From Lysinibacillus xylanilyticus (lineage in GTDB: Bacteria; Bacillota; Bacilli; Bacillales_A; Planococcaceae): a stretch of DNA of 64,000 nt. The notes under the pieces are model-generated. The model made no database searches. It was given only the letters and a program-made list of their open reading frames with translations, and had not been told where the DNA came from. A program made the translations under genes and the position numbers. The stretch spans positions 124,001 through 188,000 of the forward strand of contig NZ_MDDN01000004.1 in the NCBI RefSeq assembly GCF_001708185.1, given 5' to 3'. Positions 44,502-55,616 of the stretch are shown piece by piece. Numbering within the stretch: the first letter of the stretch is position 1; each line of letters opens with the position of its first letter.

Positions 44502-45092
44502 TTAATAGGCAATACGTTTTGCTTCGTAAGCAGCGATTTGTTCTTCGTATTTAAAGGTTAGGGCGATTTCATCCCAACCATTTAACAGTGTTTCTTTATA
44601 GTAAGGGTCGATGCTAAAATGATACACTCCCCCATCTTCACATGTTACTGTTTGTGCCTCAAGATTGACTTCCACCATGTACGGTTTTTCTAAGCCCTTA
44701 GCTAATATTTCATCACACTCTGCTTCTGTTAACTTAATTGGTAATATCCCATTTTTGAAACAGTTATTATGGAAAATATCTGCAAATGATGGTGCAATCA
44801 CTACATTGTAGCCGTAATCTAAGATTGCCCACGGTGCATGTTCACGAGAAGAACCACAGCCGAAGTTATCTTGTGCTACTAAAATTTTGGAGTCTTTAAA
44901 TTCAGGTTTATTTAACACAAAGTCCTTGATTTCATTACCATCTGCATCAAAACGCCAATGGTAAAATAAAAACTGTCCAAAACCTGTACGCTCAATACGT
45001 TTTAAAAACTCTTTCGAAATAATTTGGTCTGTATCAACATTTTTACGATCAAGTGGTGTTATCACACTATTTACGATATTAATTGGTTCCAT
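44502..45092 (-). CDS. leuD: 3-isopropylmalate dehydratase small subunit
   Basis: About 196 residues with VITPLDRKNVDTDQIISKEF and DNFGCGSSREHAPWAILDYG, the swivel-domain motifs of LeuD. With LeuC it isomerises 2-isopropylmalate to 3-isopropylmalate in leucine synthesis. AAAGGA before the ATG at 45092 supports that start over the TTG at 45098. A 284-base gap holding a structured repeat separates it from leuC, unlike the tight spacing in most Bacilli. Confidence 0.95.
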   Translation of the reverse strand: MEPINIVNSVITPLDRKNVDTDQIISKEFLKRIERTGFGQFLFYHWRFDADGNEIKDFVLNKPEFKDSKILVAQDNFGCGSSREHAPWAILDYGYNVVIAPSFADIFHNNCFKNGILPIKLTEAECDEILAKGLEKPYMVEVNLEAQTVTCEDGGVYHFSIDPYYKETLLNGWDEIALTFKYEEQIAAYEAKRIAY

Positions 45093-45116
45093 TTTCAATC
45101 ATCCTTTCCGTGCTAA

Positions 45117-45277
45117 TCAATTTCGCCTTGGCGTAATTGCGTCCTGGATTTTGAATTGTGCTTAGGCCTGCACGAGGCAGGTCAGTTAGCCGTTTTCGCA
45201 GGATGCGAAGGTTTAGGCTAACATCCTTATTTTGGCCCCTTTCAAAATCCGTGACATCTGCCAAAGGCTTTATCTTC
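45117..45277. repeat. Structured dispersed repeat, family 3, copy A (leuC-leuD gap)
   Basis: It opens with a hairpin around CGCCTTGGCG (AATTTCGCCTTGGCGTAATT) and closes with GTGACATCTGCCAAAGGCTT. A 10-bp perfect stem GGATTTTGAA (45146-45155) / TTCAAAATCC (45241-45250) joins the two borders. Inside are further nested stems (CCTGC/GCAGG, GTTAGCC/GGCTAAC, TTCGCA/TGCGAA). The ORF across it has no ribosome binding site. Confidence 0.75.
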
Positions 45278-45376
45278 ATCCAGTCTTATTTTTGTATTTG
45301 GTAACCTACTGAATAGAAATTACAATCGTAATAATCTCACCACAAATATGAGGTGCCTTCTGAATGAAGATAAAAA

Positions 45377-46786
45377 TTACACAGTTTCCTTTACGAATTC
45401 ACGAACATCCACAAAGTGACCAGCAATTGCTGCCGCCGCTGCCATTGGCGGTGATACTAAGTGTGTACGAGAACCAGCTCCTTGACGGCCTTCAAAGTTA
45501 CGGTTTGATGTTGATGCACAGCGTTCACCAGCTGGTACTACATCATCATTCATTGCTAAACACATGGAGCAACCTGTCTCACGCCATTCAAAGCCTGCAT
45601 CTGTAAAGATTTTATCTAATCCTTCTGCTTCTGCTTGTTTTTTCGTCGAATGTGAACCTGGTACAACGATAGCTGTTACATTCTCATGCACCTTACGTCC
45701 TTTGATGATATTCGCTGCTGCACGTAAATCACTGATGCGTGAGTTTGTGCAAGATCCGATAAATACGTGTTGGATATCGATGGAAGTTAATGGTTGACCT
45801 TCCTCTAAGCCCATGTAGGCAAGTGCTTTACGAAGAGCGGCTTTATCTGACTCATCTTCATAATCTGCCTGTGTTGGAACATTACTTGAAACACCTGAAC
45901 CCATTGACGGATTTGTTCCCCAAGTGATGATTGGTTCAATTTCTTCTGCTTGAATGATTCGAACTGTATCATATGTTGCGTCTTCATCGGATGCTAAACT
46001 TAACCAATAATCTGCTGCTTCCTCAAACTTTTCTCCTTGTGGTGCATGTTTACGTCCACGGATATAGTCAACAGTCGTTTGGTCAGGGGAAATTAGCCCT
46101 GCCTTTGCACCTGCTTCAATCGACATGTTACAAATTGTCATCCGTTCTTCCATAGATAGCTTGTGGATAGCCTCTCCAGTGAATTCCACAATATGTCCTG
46201 TGCCGACACCGATACCGAATTTAGAAATAATCGCTAAAATAATATCTTTGGCCGCTACCCCTACAGAGAGCTCACCTTCTACACGAATTTCCATTGTTTT
46301 TGGCTTGTTCTGCCATAACGTTTGCGTTGACAATACATGTTCTACCTCGGAAGTACCAATACCGAAGGCAATCGCTCCAAAAGCACCGTGTGTAGAAGTA
46401 TGGGAGTCACCACAGACAATCGTTTTACCAGGTTGAGTTAAACCTAGCTCTGGTCCAATTACGTGAACGATTCCTTGGTCAGGATGCCCCATCCCTGCAA
46501 GCTCAACGCCAAACTCTTCAGCGTTTTTTGCCAACGTTTCGATTTGGTTTCGTGCAATTGGATCATGGATTGTTGGTAGATTTTTTGTAGGCACGTTATG
46601 ATCCATTGTCGCAAAGCTTAATTCTGGACGACGCACTTTACGTCCGTTCATTCGTAAACCTTCAAAGGCTTGCGGAGAAGTTACTTCATGAATTAAATGG
46701 AGATCAATATATAACAGGTCCGGTTTGCCCTCTTCCTGATAAACGACATGTTTATCCCAAATCTTTTCAATTATATTTTTACCCAT
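45377..46786 (-). CDS. leuC: 3-isopropylmalate dehydratase large subunit
   Basis: About 469 residues of the aconitase fold: [40 protein letters not shown] (Cys of the 4Fe-4S cluster) and [15 protein letters not shown] (the other two cluster Cys), ending [21 protein letters not shown] prefer the ATG at 46786, 6 bases after AGGTG. It lies just 16 bases downstream of the leuB stop, so leuB and leuC share a transcript. Confidence 0.96.
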   Translation of the reverse strand: MGKNIIEKIWDKHVVYQEEGKPDLLYIDLHLIHEVTSPQAFEGLRMNGRKVRRPELSFATMDHNVPTKNLPTIHDPIARNQIETLAKNAEEFGVELAGMGHPDQGIVHVIGPELGLTQPGKTIVCGDSHTSTHGAFGAIAFGIGTSEVEHVLSTQTLWQNKPKTMEIRVEGELSVGVAAKDIILAIISKFGIGVGTGHIVEFTGEAIHKLSMEERMTICNMSIEAGAKAGLISPDQTTVDYIRGRKHAPQGEKFEEAADYWLSLASDEDATYDTVRIIQAEEIEPIITWGTNPSMGSGVSSNVPTQADYEDESDKAALRKALAYMGLEEGQPLTSIDIQHVFIGSCTNSRISDLRAAANIIKGRKVHENVTAIVVPGSHSTKKQAEAEGLDKIFTDAGFEWRETGCSMCLAMNDDVVPAGERCASTSNRNFEGRQGAGSRTHLVSPPMAAAAAIAGHFVDVREFVKETV

Positions 46787-46802
46787 CATCTTCACCTATT
46801 TC

Positions 46803-47903
46803 CTAAATGTATGTTGTCATAATGCTTTCCGAAACAAAGCTAGTATCAATCTCATTCATTACTTTATCTGTCCATTCGTTTGTAGATAGTATACGATCGC
46901 CATCTCGTGCAAGATCTGCAGTGAAATAGCCATCATCAAATACTGCACTGACAGCACGTTCAATTTCTGCAGCCTCTTCTTTTAAGCCAAATGAATATTG
47001 TAGCATCATGGCAACTGAAAGAATGGTTGCTGCTGGATTTGCTACACCTTGGCCAGCAATTTCTGGTGCGGAGCCATGTACTGGTTCATATAGACCAAAA
47101 TTATCACCCCGAATAGATGCAGATGGTAATACACCTAAAGAACCTGTAATAACCGATGCTTCATCACTTAAAATATCTCCAAACATATTTTCAGTAACTA
47201 CTACATCATAATGACAAGGATTTGTAATTAATTTCATCGCAACGGAGTCTACTAAATTGTGCTCCACTTGCACATCCGGATAATCTTTTTTCTTCGCTTC
47301 TACAACTTCGCGCCATAAACGACTTGTTTCAAGTACATTTGCTTTATCAACAGAGCATAATTTGCCTCCACGTAAACGTGCTAATTCAAAGGCATTTTCA
47401 ACGATACGCTCAACTTCTGCAGTTGAGTAAACCGTTGTATCAATCGCGCCATTCTCAGTACGCATACGTGGTTCCCCGAAGTATACGCCGCCTGTTAGTT
47501 CACGTACAATCATTAAATCGACGTTTTCGGCTACTTCACGTTTTAATGGTGAAGCATCTAGTAAACTCGGGAACGCCTTTACTGGACGTAGATTTGCGAA
47601 TAAGTCAAAGTGCTTGCGAATACGTAATAATCCTTTTTCTGGACGTAATTCAGGTGGGTTATGGTCCCATTTCGGCCCACCAACAGCTCCCAGTAAAATA
47701 GCGTCACTATTTTCACACATCTCGATTGTTTCATCTGGCAGTGGATTATTGTGTTGGTCGATGGCAGCGCCCCCGATTGTTGCATAACCTAAATGGAATG
47801 TATGGTTGAATCGCTTACCAATTACTTGTAATACACGAACAGCAGAAGCAACAACCTCTGGTCCTATTCCGTCACCAGGAAGTACTGTAATTTTTTTCTC
47901 CAT
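46803..47903 (-). CDS. leuB: 3-isopropylmalate dehydrogenase
   Basis: About 366 residues of the isocitrate/isopropylmalate dehydrogenase family: KKITVLPGDGIGPEVVASAV, GAVGGPKWDH, the substrate arginines in LRPEKGLLRIRKHFDLFANL, LTGGVYFGEPR, and the Mg/NAD motif NMFGDILSDEASVITGSLGV with LYEPVHGSAPEIAGQG. It oxidises 3-isopropylmalate to 2-ketoisocaproate (after decarboxylation). Start at the ATG at 47903 with AAAGGTG 8-9 bases upstream. The gap to the leuA remnant contains a hairpin and a degenerate repeat. Confidence 0.96.
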   Translation of the reverse strand: MEKKITVLPGDGIGPEVVASAVRVLQVIGKRFNHTFHLGYATIGGAAIDQHNNPLPDETIEMCENSDAILLGAVGGPKWDHNPPELRPEKGLLRIRKHFDLFANLRPVKAFPSLLDASPLKREVAENVDLMIVRELTGGVYFGEPRMRTENGAIDTTVYSTAEVERIVENAFELARLRGGKLCSVDKANVLETSRLWREVVEAKKKDYPDVQVEHNLVDSVAMKLITNPCHYDVVVTENMFGDILSDEASVITGSLGVLPSASIRGDNFGLYEPVHGSAPEIAGQGVANPAATILSVAMMLQYSFGLKEEAAEIERAVSAVFDDGYFTADLARDGDRILSTNEWTDKVMNEIDTSFVSESIMTTYI

Positions 47904-47952
47904 CGTCAAAACACCTTTCTTTGTATAGCGTTGAATCCGCTATTTTAGTAAA

Positions 47953-47982
47953 GACTCTCACCTATATTTATAGATGAGAGTC
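47953..47982 (-). terminator. Hairpin between leuA remnant and leuB
   Basis: Perfect GACTCTCA / TGAGAGTC arms with a 14-base loop, followed only by TTTAC on the minus strand. It may be a weak terminator, a stabiliser or a processing site. Confidence 0.45.
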
Positions 47983-48019
47983 ATCAACTACGTCTTTGCG
48001 TAATTGAAATGCTTAAAAT

Positions 48020-48105
48020 ACACAACGGCCTAATTGCGTCTGGAATGTGAAGTACACTAATACCATTCACTACCATCTAAATCTGTGACATTTACCAGTT
48101 GCCTA
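48020..48105. repeat. Structured dispersed repeat, family 3, degenerate copy C
   Basis: CTAATTGCGTCTGGAAT near its left edge and CTGTGACATTTACCAG near its right edge match the borders of copies A and B, but the CGCC/GGCG hairpin and most of the stem are eroded. GTGAA/TTCAC may still pair. Confidence 0.5.
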
Positions 48106-48113
48106 CTAATCAA

Positions 48114-49358
<1,245 letters not shown>

Positions 49359-49375
49359 TTAATTTTTTTTAACTC

Positions 49376-49409
49376 TAGATGCACGGTACCAAAAAGTGCT
49401 ATGCATCTA
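49376..49409. other. Hairpin between ilvN and ilvC
   Basis: Perfect TAGATGCA / TGCATCTA arms with an 18-base loop in the 98-base gap. There is no T-run after it on the minus strand, so it is more likely an RNA processing or stability element than a terminator. Confidence 0.45.
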
Positions 49410-49432
49410 AAGCTATCCATTTTATATGCCAA

Positions 49433-49948
49433 CTATTTTAAAATAGAGAGCTGCGTATTTGAGATTTTTTGTGTTTCACGTACTGATGCAGTAGCTCCTG
49501 TACGCGTTAATTCTTTAATACCATAAGGTCGAATTAGTTCAATAAATGCATCAATCTTATCTGGATGTCCTACTACTTGATATGTGACAACGTTTTTCGC
49601 TGTATCAATAATTTGTGGACGGAATGGTTCAACAATTGAATTCATTTCCAGTCGTAAGTTTGGTGGTGAAATTACTTTCACAAGTGCTAACTCGCGTAAT
49701 ACGATCGATTTATCTGTAATGTCATTGACCTTCAGCACATCAATTTGCTTTGATAATTGCTTCACTAGCTGTTCAATTTTACACTCATCCTCTACGTGTA
49801 CAACAAAAGTCATTTTCGAAAAGTTTGGCTGTTCAGTATGACCAACTGTGATGGATTCGATATTGAATTGACGCTTCATAAGTAAACCTGTTACACGGTT
49901 TAACACACCGCTCTGGTTAATCACTGTTACTGTAATTACTCGTTTCAC
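49433..49948 (-). CDS. ilvN: Acetolactate synthase regulatory subunit
   Basis: The 171-residue protein starts with an ACT domain ([40 protein letters not shown]). A C-terminal small-subunit domain ([38 protein letters not shown]) follows. It mediates valine feedback on the IlvB catalytic subunit. Its start overlaps the ilvB stop as ATGA, so the two subunits are made in step. Confidence 0.95.
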   Translation of the reverse strand: MKRVITVTVINQSGVLNRVTGLLMKRQFNIESITVGHTEQPNFSKMTFVVHVEDECKIEQLVKQLSKQIDVLKVNDITDKSIVLRELALVKVISPPNLRLEMNSIVEPFRPQIIDTAKNVVTYQVVGHPDKIDAFIELIRPYGIKELTRTGATASVRETQKISNTQLSILK

Positions 49949-51711
49949 TTCTTTTTCACCCCAATCATTTCATGTAAACCTTTGCCTGGTGCTACCATTG
50001 GGTAAACACATTCCAGCTGTTTCACACGACAATCAATTAACACTGGATCATCAGAAAGTAGTGCTTCACGGAAAATACTTTCCGCCTCGTCGATTGTGTC
50101 AATTCGATAGCCTTTAATGCCATATGCATCAGCTAATTTAACAAAATCTGGTTGAATCGGCATAAGCGATGATGAATAACGCTCCTCATAGAACGTCTCT
50201 TGCCATTGGCGTACCATTCCAAGACAGCTATTATTTAAAATCACCACTTTTACTGGTAAGTTGAATTCTTGTAGCAGAGAAAGTTCTTGTGCAGTCATTT
50301 GGAATCCTGCATCCCCTACAATGGATACAACTTTTTTGTCTGGCTTCGCAAACTGGGCGCCAATTGCAGCTGGGAAACCGAAGCCCATCGTACCAAGTCC
50401 ACCAGACGTTACCCATCCATGATCATTGTTTAAGCGATAATACTGTGCAGCCCACATTTGATGCTGCCCAACGTCTGTAGTGACAATCGCGTCACCTTCT
50501 GTAATTTTATGCACAAGCTCTAATGCTTCCTGCGGTAAAACTTCTTTATCGCCCGGCTTCTTGCTATACCATAATGGATATTCGTTTGCATGATTATTTA
50601 AGAATGCTAGCCATTCTGTTGTGTCCGGACCCTTGAAGTCTTTTTTCAATAATGCTTTTAATGCTTCTTTGGCATCTGCAACAATTGGAATATCGGTTGG
50701 AACATTTTTTCCAATTTCCGCTGGGTCAATATCAATGTGTACGATCGTTGCATTCGGAGCAAATGTTGCTAAATCACCAGTTAAACGGTCATCAAAACGC
50801 GCACCAATATTCAACAATAAATCTGATTTTGTAATAGCTGTATTCGCTGTTACAGTTCCATGCATTCCAGCCATTCCGATGAATAATTCATGTTCTCCAT
50901 GAATTGAACCAAGCCCTAATAAAGTGTTCGTTACTGGGATACGATATTTCTCAGCCAATGCTGTTAGTTCCTCACGTGCATCTGCAAAGAGTACACCAGC
51001 TCCAGCTAAAATTAGTGGATTTTTAGCCAATGAAATTGCTTGAATAGCCTTTTGAATTTGTAAATAGTTCGGTTTGTATGTTGGCTGATAACCCGGTAAA
51101 TATATTTCTTCAGGTGCTTGAGGTGGATTCTCCACATCAAATAACATTTGGGAAACGTTTTTCGGGAAATCGACAACAACAGGGCCCTTTCGACCAGTGC
51201 TTGCAATATGGAACGCTTCTTTTACAATACGTGGGATATCATTGACATCTTGCACCTGATAGTTGTGCTTTGTGATTGGTGTTGTAATTCCCATAATGTC
51301 TGCTTCTTGGAAAGCATCTGTACCAATTACAGAGGTTGCTACTTGGCCTGTGAAAATAACTAATGGGATGGAATCAATCATCGCATCAGCAATACCAGTT
51401 ACTAGGTTTGTTGCTCCTGGACCACTTGTTGCAATTACAACACCAGGTTTATTGGAAACACGTGCATATCCTTCCGCTGCATGGATTGCACCTTGTTCAT
51501 GTCTAGTTAAAATATGACGAACCGGATTTTTATACATTGCATCATAGATTGGTAGTACCGCTCCACCTGGGTACCCAAAAACAATTTCAACGCCTTGTTC
51601 ATGCAATGCTTGCACTAATACGTCCGCACCATCTTTCGCTTGATAGGTTTGTTCAGCTTTTGCTGTTGTTGCTAATTCTTCTTTTTCATTGATAGAAACA
51701 TTCGCACTCAT
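49945..51711 (-). CDS. ilvB: Acetolactate synthase catalytic subunit
   Basis: 588 residues from the ATG at 51711, preceded by AAGGAGG at about 8 bases; the longer ORF runs back through the T-box leader and is not coding. The ThDP enzyme pattern is complete: [20 protein letters not shown], catalytic Glu in [23 protein letters not shown] region, and the GDG-N thiamine motif [20 protein letters not shown] with [11 protein letters not shown]. It condenses pyruvate with pyruvate or 2-ketobutyrate, the first shared step of branched-chain synthesis. Confidence 0.97.
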   Translation of the reverse strand: MSANVSINEKEELATTAKAEQTYQAKDGADVLVQALHEQGVEIVFGYPGGAVLPIYDAMYKNPVRHILTRHEQGAIHAAEGYARVSNKPGVVIATSGPGATNLVTGIADAMIDSIPLVIFTGQVATSVIGTDAFQEADIMGITTPITKHNYQVQDVNDIPRIVKEAFHIASTGRKGPVVVDFPKNVSQMLFDVENPPQAPEEIYLPGYQPTYKPNYLQIQKAIQAISLAKNPLILAGAGVLFADAREELTALAEKYRIPVTNTLLGLGSIHGEHELFIGMAGMHGTVTANTAITKSDLLLNIGARFDDRLTGDLATFAPNATIVHIDIDPAEIGKNVPTDIPIVADAKEALKALLKKDFKGPDTTEWLAFLNNHANEYPLWYSKKPGDKEVLPQEALELVHKITEGDAIVTTDVGQHQMWAAQYYRLNNDHGWVTSGGLGTMGFGFPAAIGAQFAKPDKKVVSIVGDAGFQMTAQELSLLQEFNLPVKVVILNNSCLGMVRQWQETFYEERYSSSLMPIQPDFVKLADAYGIKGYRIDTIDEAESIFREALLSDDPVLIDCRVKQLECVYPMVAPGKGLHEMIGVKKK

Positions 51712-51825
51712 CAAATCTGCCTCCTTCTTATCATTCAATTTCACATTAGCGATGCGCATCATTGAAGTGTCACTAGCTGGATGTCTCCTTGAAAAGGGAC
51801 TCTTGCTAACATCGTCAAAAATAAT

Positions 51826-51883
51826 AAAAAGCCTTTTTCTCCACACGCAAAGAACTACCTTACGTAGGGATGAAAAAGACTTT
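51826..51883 (-). terminator. T-box leader terminator
   Basis: On the minus strand AAAGTCTTTTTC pairs with GAAAAAGGCTTT (one G-U pair), followed by TTATTATTTTT. It competes with the antiterminator formed by the T-box sequence just upstream. Confidence 0.8.
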
Positions 51884-52165
51884 CCATGGTACCACCCTTC
51901 TTTATAGCAAATAATTGCTACCTCGTGAACAAATGTAAGCATTTATGCACCCATACGAGAAAAATTCGCATTCAATACCGTGTCATAAATCATTTATTCA
52001 TTAATAACGAGCACTTCGATTATGCCCGGAGCTATCTAATGGCGAAAACGCGTTTAATAGCTCGCTCCGAGGGGATGTCAGATCTAGTTGTATCGCCGGC
52101 TTCCAGCACGACCGGCTCTCTGGTAAATACAAGGCTCTAGAACCTTTAACCTCATCAACGCTTTA
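51826..52165 (-). ncRNA. T-box leader of ilvB, probable isoleucine specifier
   Basis: The conserved T-box GGGTGGTACCATGG lies at 51884-51897. Stem I is recognisable upstream: TTCTAG pairs with CTAGAT and GAGG with CCTC. Between these on the 3' side is CTGACATCC, placing ATC (52076-52074) at the specifier position, an isoleucine codon. The apical part GGTCGTGCTGGAAGCCGG fits the GNTG region. Uncharged tRNA-Ile should stabilise the antiterminator and allow ilvB-ilvN-ilvC transcription. The B. subtilis ilv-leu T-box reads a leucine codon instead. Confidence 0.85.
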
Positions 52166-52172
52166 TCTTTTT

Positions 52173-52269
52173 CAATTGTGCCTTGGCATAATTGAGTCTG
52201 GAATCGGCTTTGTGCTTGCACAAAGAACTCCTTTCCGATTCCATGACATCCGCCGGAGGCTTTAACTTC
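52173..52269. repeat. Structured dispersed repeat, family 3, copy B (ilvD-ilvB gap)
   Basis: It begins AATTGTGCCTTGGCATAATT (hairpin) and ends ATGACATCCGCCGGAGGCTT. The joining stem is GGAATCGG (52200-52207) / CCGATTCC (52235-52242), with an internal perfect CTTTGTGC/GCACAAAG hairpin. The stem sequence differs from copy A but pairing is kept. Confidence 0.75.
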
Positions 52270-52278
52270 TGAAAGAAG

Positions 52279-53949
52279 TTAAATTTTCATAACGCCACCT
52301 GTAGAAGCGTTTGTTACTAATTTTGAATATCTTGCTAGCCAACCGCGTTTAATTTTCGGTTCAAATACCGGTAGTTTTGCACGACGTTCAGCTAATACTT
52401 CATCTGAAACTTCTAAATTGATTGTTCGATTTGGTAGATCAATTGTGATCACATCACCATTTTCTACTAAAGCGATTGGACCGCCTTCTGCTGCTTCTGG
52501 TGAAATATGACCGATTGAAATACCGCGAGATGCACCTGAGAAACGACCGTCAGTAATTAATGCAACTTTTGTTCCGAGACCACGCCCTTGAATTGCAGAA
52601 GTTGGTGCAAGCATTTCAGGCATCCCTGGGCCACCTTTAGGTCCTTCGTAGCGAATGACGACTACATGGCCCTCTTTAACCGTCCCATTATCGATATTTT
52701 CCTGTGCTGCTTCCTGCGAATCAAAGACGATTGCTTCGCCTCTGAATACTTTAATAGAAGGGTCTACAGCTCCTACTTTAATAACAGATCCTTGCGGAGC
52801 GATATTGCCAAATAACACCGATAAACCACCAACTGGGCTATAAGGATTGTCTTTCGTACGAATAACTTGATCATTTGTAATATGATAATCCTTTACAAGC
52901 TCAGCCATTGTCACTCCTGCAACTGTTGGACGATCAGGATGAATAGCACCTGGAATAGATGTCAATTCATTAATGATGGCACTAACGCCACCTGCTTTAT
53001 TAATATCATCCATTGAAATATCTGAAGCAGGCATAATTTTTGCTAGATATGGAACACGCTCTGCAACTTTATTAATATCTTCAATGTTATAATCGATTTC
53101 AGCTTCATTGGCGATTGCTAAAGTATGGAGGACTGTGTTTGTCGAACCACCCATCGCCATATCGAGTGCAAATGCATCATCAATTGCTTCTTTTGTAATA
53201 ATGTCACGTGGCTTGATGTCCTCTTTAATCATACGAACTAATTGTTTAGCAGCTTCTTTAATAAGCTGATGACGTTCTTCAGAAGTAGCTACGATTGTGC
53301 CATTACCTGGTAATGCTACTCCTAGCATCTCCATTAAGCAGTTCATAGAGTTTGCTGTAAACATTCCTGAACATGAACCACATGTAGGGCATGCATTGTT
53401 TTCAATATCTAACAGCTCTTCAGCTGACATTTTTCCTGATTTAAGAGCCCCTACACCTTCAAAAACCGAAGTTAATGAAAGTTGCTTGCCTGTAGCAGAA
53501 GTACCAGCCTCCATTGGACCACCAGAAACGAAGATTGATGGTACGTTAGTACGAACTGCTGCCATTAACATTCCAGGTGTAATCTTGTCACAGTTTGGGA
53601 TATAGAATACACCATCAAACCAGTGTGCATTAATAACTGTCTCTGCAGAGTCTGCGATAATTTCACGACTTGGTAATGAATAACGCATACCTATATGACC
53701 CATTGCTATACCATCATCTACACCGATTGTATTAAATTCGAATGGAATACCACCCGCTTCAATAATGGCCTCTTTGACAACATCAGCAAATGTACGTAAA
53801 TGAACGTGACCTGGAATAATGTCGATATAAGAATTACAAACCCCAATAAATGGCTTGCCTAAATCTTTTGCTTTTACTTTGCCTGTTGCATATAAAAGAC
53901 TTCGATGTGGCGCACGATCTACGCCTACTTTAATCATGTCACTTCTCAT
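52279..53949 (-). CDS. ilvD: Dihydroxy-acid dehydratase
   Basis: The 556-residue iron-sulfur dehydratase has [20 protein letters not shown], the cluster cysteines in [12 protein letters not shown] and [20 protein letters not shown], and the C-terminal [20 protein letters not shown]. It makes the branched-chain 2-keto acids from dihydroxy acids. GAGGGGCG precedes the ATG. A near-consensus promoter lies 130 bases upstream. No terminator separates it clearly from the ilvB T-box, so read-through into that leader is likely. Confidence 0.96.
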   Translation of the reverse strand: MRSDMIKVGVDRAPHRSLLYATGKVKAKDLGKPFIGVCNSYIDIIPGHVHLRTFADVVKEAIIEAGGIPFEFNTIGVDDGIAMGHIGMRYSLPSREIIADSAETVINAHWFDGVFYIPNCDKITPGMLMAAVRTNVPSIFVSGGPMEAGTSATGKQLSLTSVFEGVGALKSGKMSAEELLDIENNACPTCGSCSGMFTANSMNCLMEMLGVALPGNGTIVATSEERHQLIKEAAKQLVRMIKEDIKPRDIITKEAIDDAFALDMAMGGSTNTVLHTLAIANEAEIDYNIEDINKVAERVPYLAKIMPASDISMDDINKAGGVSAIINELTSIPGAIHPDRPTVAGVTMAELVKDYHITNDQVIRTKDNPYSPVGGLSVLFGNIAPQGSVIKVGAVDPSIKVFRGEAIVFDSQEAAQENIDNGTVKEGHVVVIRYEGPKGGPGMPEMLAPTSAIQGRGLGTKVALITDGRFSGASRGISIGHISPEAAEGGPIALVENGDVITIDLPNRTINLEVSDEVLAERRAKLPVFEPKIKRGWLARYSKLVTNASTGGVMKI

Positions 53950-54293
53950 TTTAAACGCCCCTCATTTATTGCTATGTTCGTTGCTTTATACAAAATGTTC
54001 TGTCTATTTTGTATTTGTGTATAAGTTAATTGACTTAAAGACAACTAACTGCTGTAACGAACGTGTTAAATTGTTGTAATCATAGTACGAAAAAAAGGTC
54101 TCGTCAACACTATTTTTGAATTATTTAAACAATTCAAACAATCCAATAAATTTTGAAATCGTTTTCATGCTGACTAAGCATCACTTTTATCTCGATTTGA
54201 TAAATATTTTGACATTTCGTTCAAATTTAAATTTTTTCAATAATCTTTTAAATTATTCAAAAGCGATTGGTTAGCTAGATAATAAGATTACAC
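53950..54293. other. ilvD upstream region
   Basis: Besides the promoter, the region is very A+T-rich. TTTAAATAATTC-type sequences near 54118-54135 could be weak CodY sites, but none fits the CodY consensus well. There is no T-box or other riboswitch before ilvD. Confidence 0.4.
54079..54107 (-). promoter_or_regulatory. SigA promoter of ilvD
   Basis: On the minus strand TTGACG (54107-54102), 17 bases, TATGAT (54084-54079). It gives a leader of about 120 nt to the ilvD start. Confidence 0.7.
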
Positions 54294-55616
54294 TTACAAT
54301 GTGAATAATTTTCTTAAGTAGCCTGTAAAAAACACATGATCTGGATCATATTGACGACGAATCGCTAAAAATTTTTCGATATCTGGATATAACTCATACA
54401 CGTATTTAGCTGTTAAATGATTTTGTTTACCCCAATGTGGTCGTCCCTTATATTTTTTCATCATTGTGTGAACCCATTCAAAATAGGGCTCTTCGGGCAG
54501 TCCTTTATACATGTGAAAGGCAATAAATGCTGATTCTTGACCTTGGGTAGGACTTAAATAACCTGCTTCGCCTGCCGATGTCCGACATTCTAACGGAAAA
54601 TGTACATTAAAAATCTCTCTTTTCAAGGTTGCGTGTATCTCTTCCATACATGCCTCAAATTGCACTAATGGAATAGCATATTCACTTTCTTGGAACTTTA
54701 CGCTACGTGGAGACGGATATATTTCATAACTGATCCCCGTTTTCTCACCTTCAACAACATTGGCTGCTGCTAATTTGCTCATAGCGCCACTTAGCGAAGG
54801 TCTCCATTTACAAAGCTCTGAAATAGCATAAAAAGCACCGTTCTCTACTATTTGAAGTTTCAATGTTTCCATTCTCTTACTCCAATCACTCTGATAAACA
54901 GGTGCTACAGCATTCATACGCTTCACTTGAATGGTTTCACTACCAGGGAAATAAAACCACTCAACATGTCGATATTGTCGAATATCTTCAGAAAATATTG
55001 CCAGTCCATTTGCTAAAGTATCTCTGGTGCCCACATAATGTAAGCTGTATAGCGGCATCACCCTAATCGTTACTTGCACAAGCACACCAAGCATGCCAAG
55101 TGAAACATGCAAAGCTTCCGATAAATCATCCATTCCTCTAGTATGCTCTCTATAAGTCCCTGTGCCATCAACAAAGCCCCATCTTGTTACGGTAGAGGAT
55201 AACGAACCAAGTGTTACACCTGTTCCATGGGTGCCTGTTGATACCGCTCCTGCAATCGTTTGCTCCTGAATATCCCCCATATTTATAAGGGCTAAGCCAT
55301 ATTGCGCAAGTAATGGTCCAATTTCATATAAATACGTGCCAGCCCAAAGTGTCGCTTCTTGCTTCTCCTTATTCACAGCTATGAGCCCACGCATATTATG
55401 TAAAGAAAGTGCTATATGCTCAGGCATTGCAACAGCGCTAAAGGAATGAGCTGCACCTGTTACACGAATCGTTTTTCCTGATTCACGTGCATGCTTCACG
55501 ATTTTTGTAACTTCTTCAATGGATTGAGGTAAGTACATCTCGGACGGATATGAGATGACATTATTAGCCCAGTTCGTCCACTTCTCTCCATTTTTCCACT
55601 TATCTATAGAAAACAT
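54294..55616 (-). CDS. FAD-linked aldonolactone oxidase-like protein
   Basis: The 440-residue protein has a PCMH FAD domain in the N-terminal half (YLPQSIEEVTKIVKHARESG, TGAAHSFSAVAMPEHIALSL, GTHGTGVTLGSLSSTVTRWG) and a C-terminal ALO domain (GRPHWGKQNHLTAKYVYELY, YDPDHVFFTGYLRKL). HWGK is the catalytic motif of the L-gulono-/D-arabinono-1,4-lactone oxidase family. In bacteria such proteins oxidise sugars, lactones or polyols. It overlaps the preceding PLP-enzyme gene by 13 bases, so they act from one transcript. Confidence 0.88.
   Translation of the reverse strand: MFSIDKWKNGEKWTNWANNVISYPSEMYLPQSIEEVTKIVKHARESGKTIRVTGAAHSFSAVAMPEHIALSLHNMRGLIAVNKEKQEATLWAGTYLYEIGPLLAQYGLALINMGDIQEQTIAGAVSTGTHGTGVTLGSLSSTVTRWGFVDGTGTYREHTRGMDDLSEALHVSLGMLGVLVQVTIRVMPLYSLHYVGTRDTLANGLAIFSEDIRQYRHVEWFYFPGSETIQVKRMNAVAPVYQSDWSKRMETLKLQIVENGAFYAISELCKWRPSLSGAMSKLAAANVVEGEKTGISYEIYPSPRSVKFQESEYAIPLVQFEACMEEIHATLKREIFNVHFPLECRTSAGEAGYLSPTQGQESAFIAFHMYKGLPEEPYFEWVHTMMKKYKGRPHWGKQNHLTAKYVYELYPDIEKFLAIRRQYDPDHVFFTGYLRKLFTL

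Noticed and set aside
45079-45279. 66-aa ORF between leuC and leuD
   Set aside because: It follows the structured repeat of family 3 and has no ribosome binding site.
51712-51942. Longer N-terminus of IlvB
   Set aside because: The extra 77 codons cover the T-box, the terminator and the leader. AAGGAGG and homology support the start at 51711.
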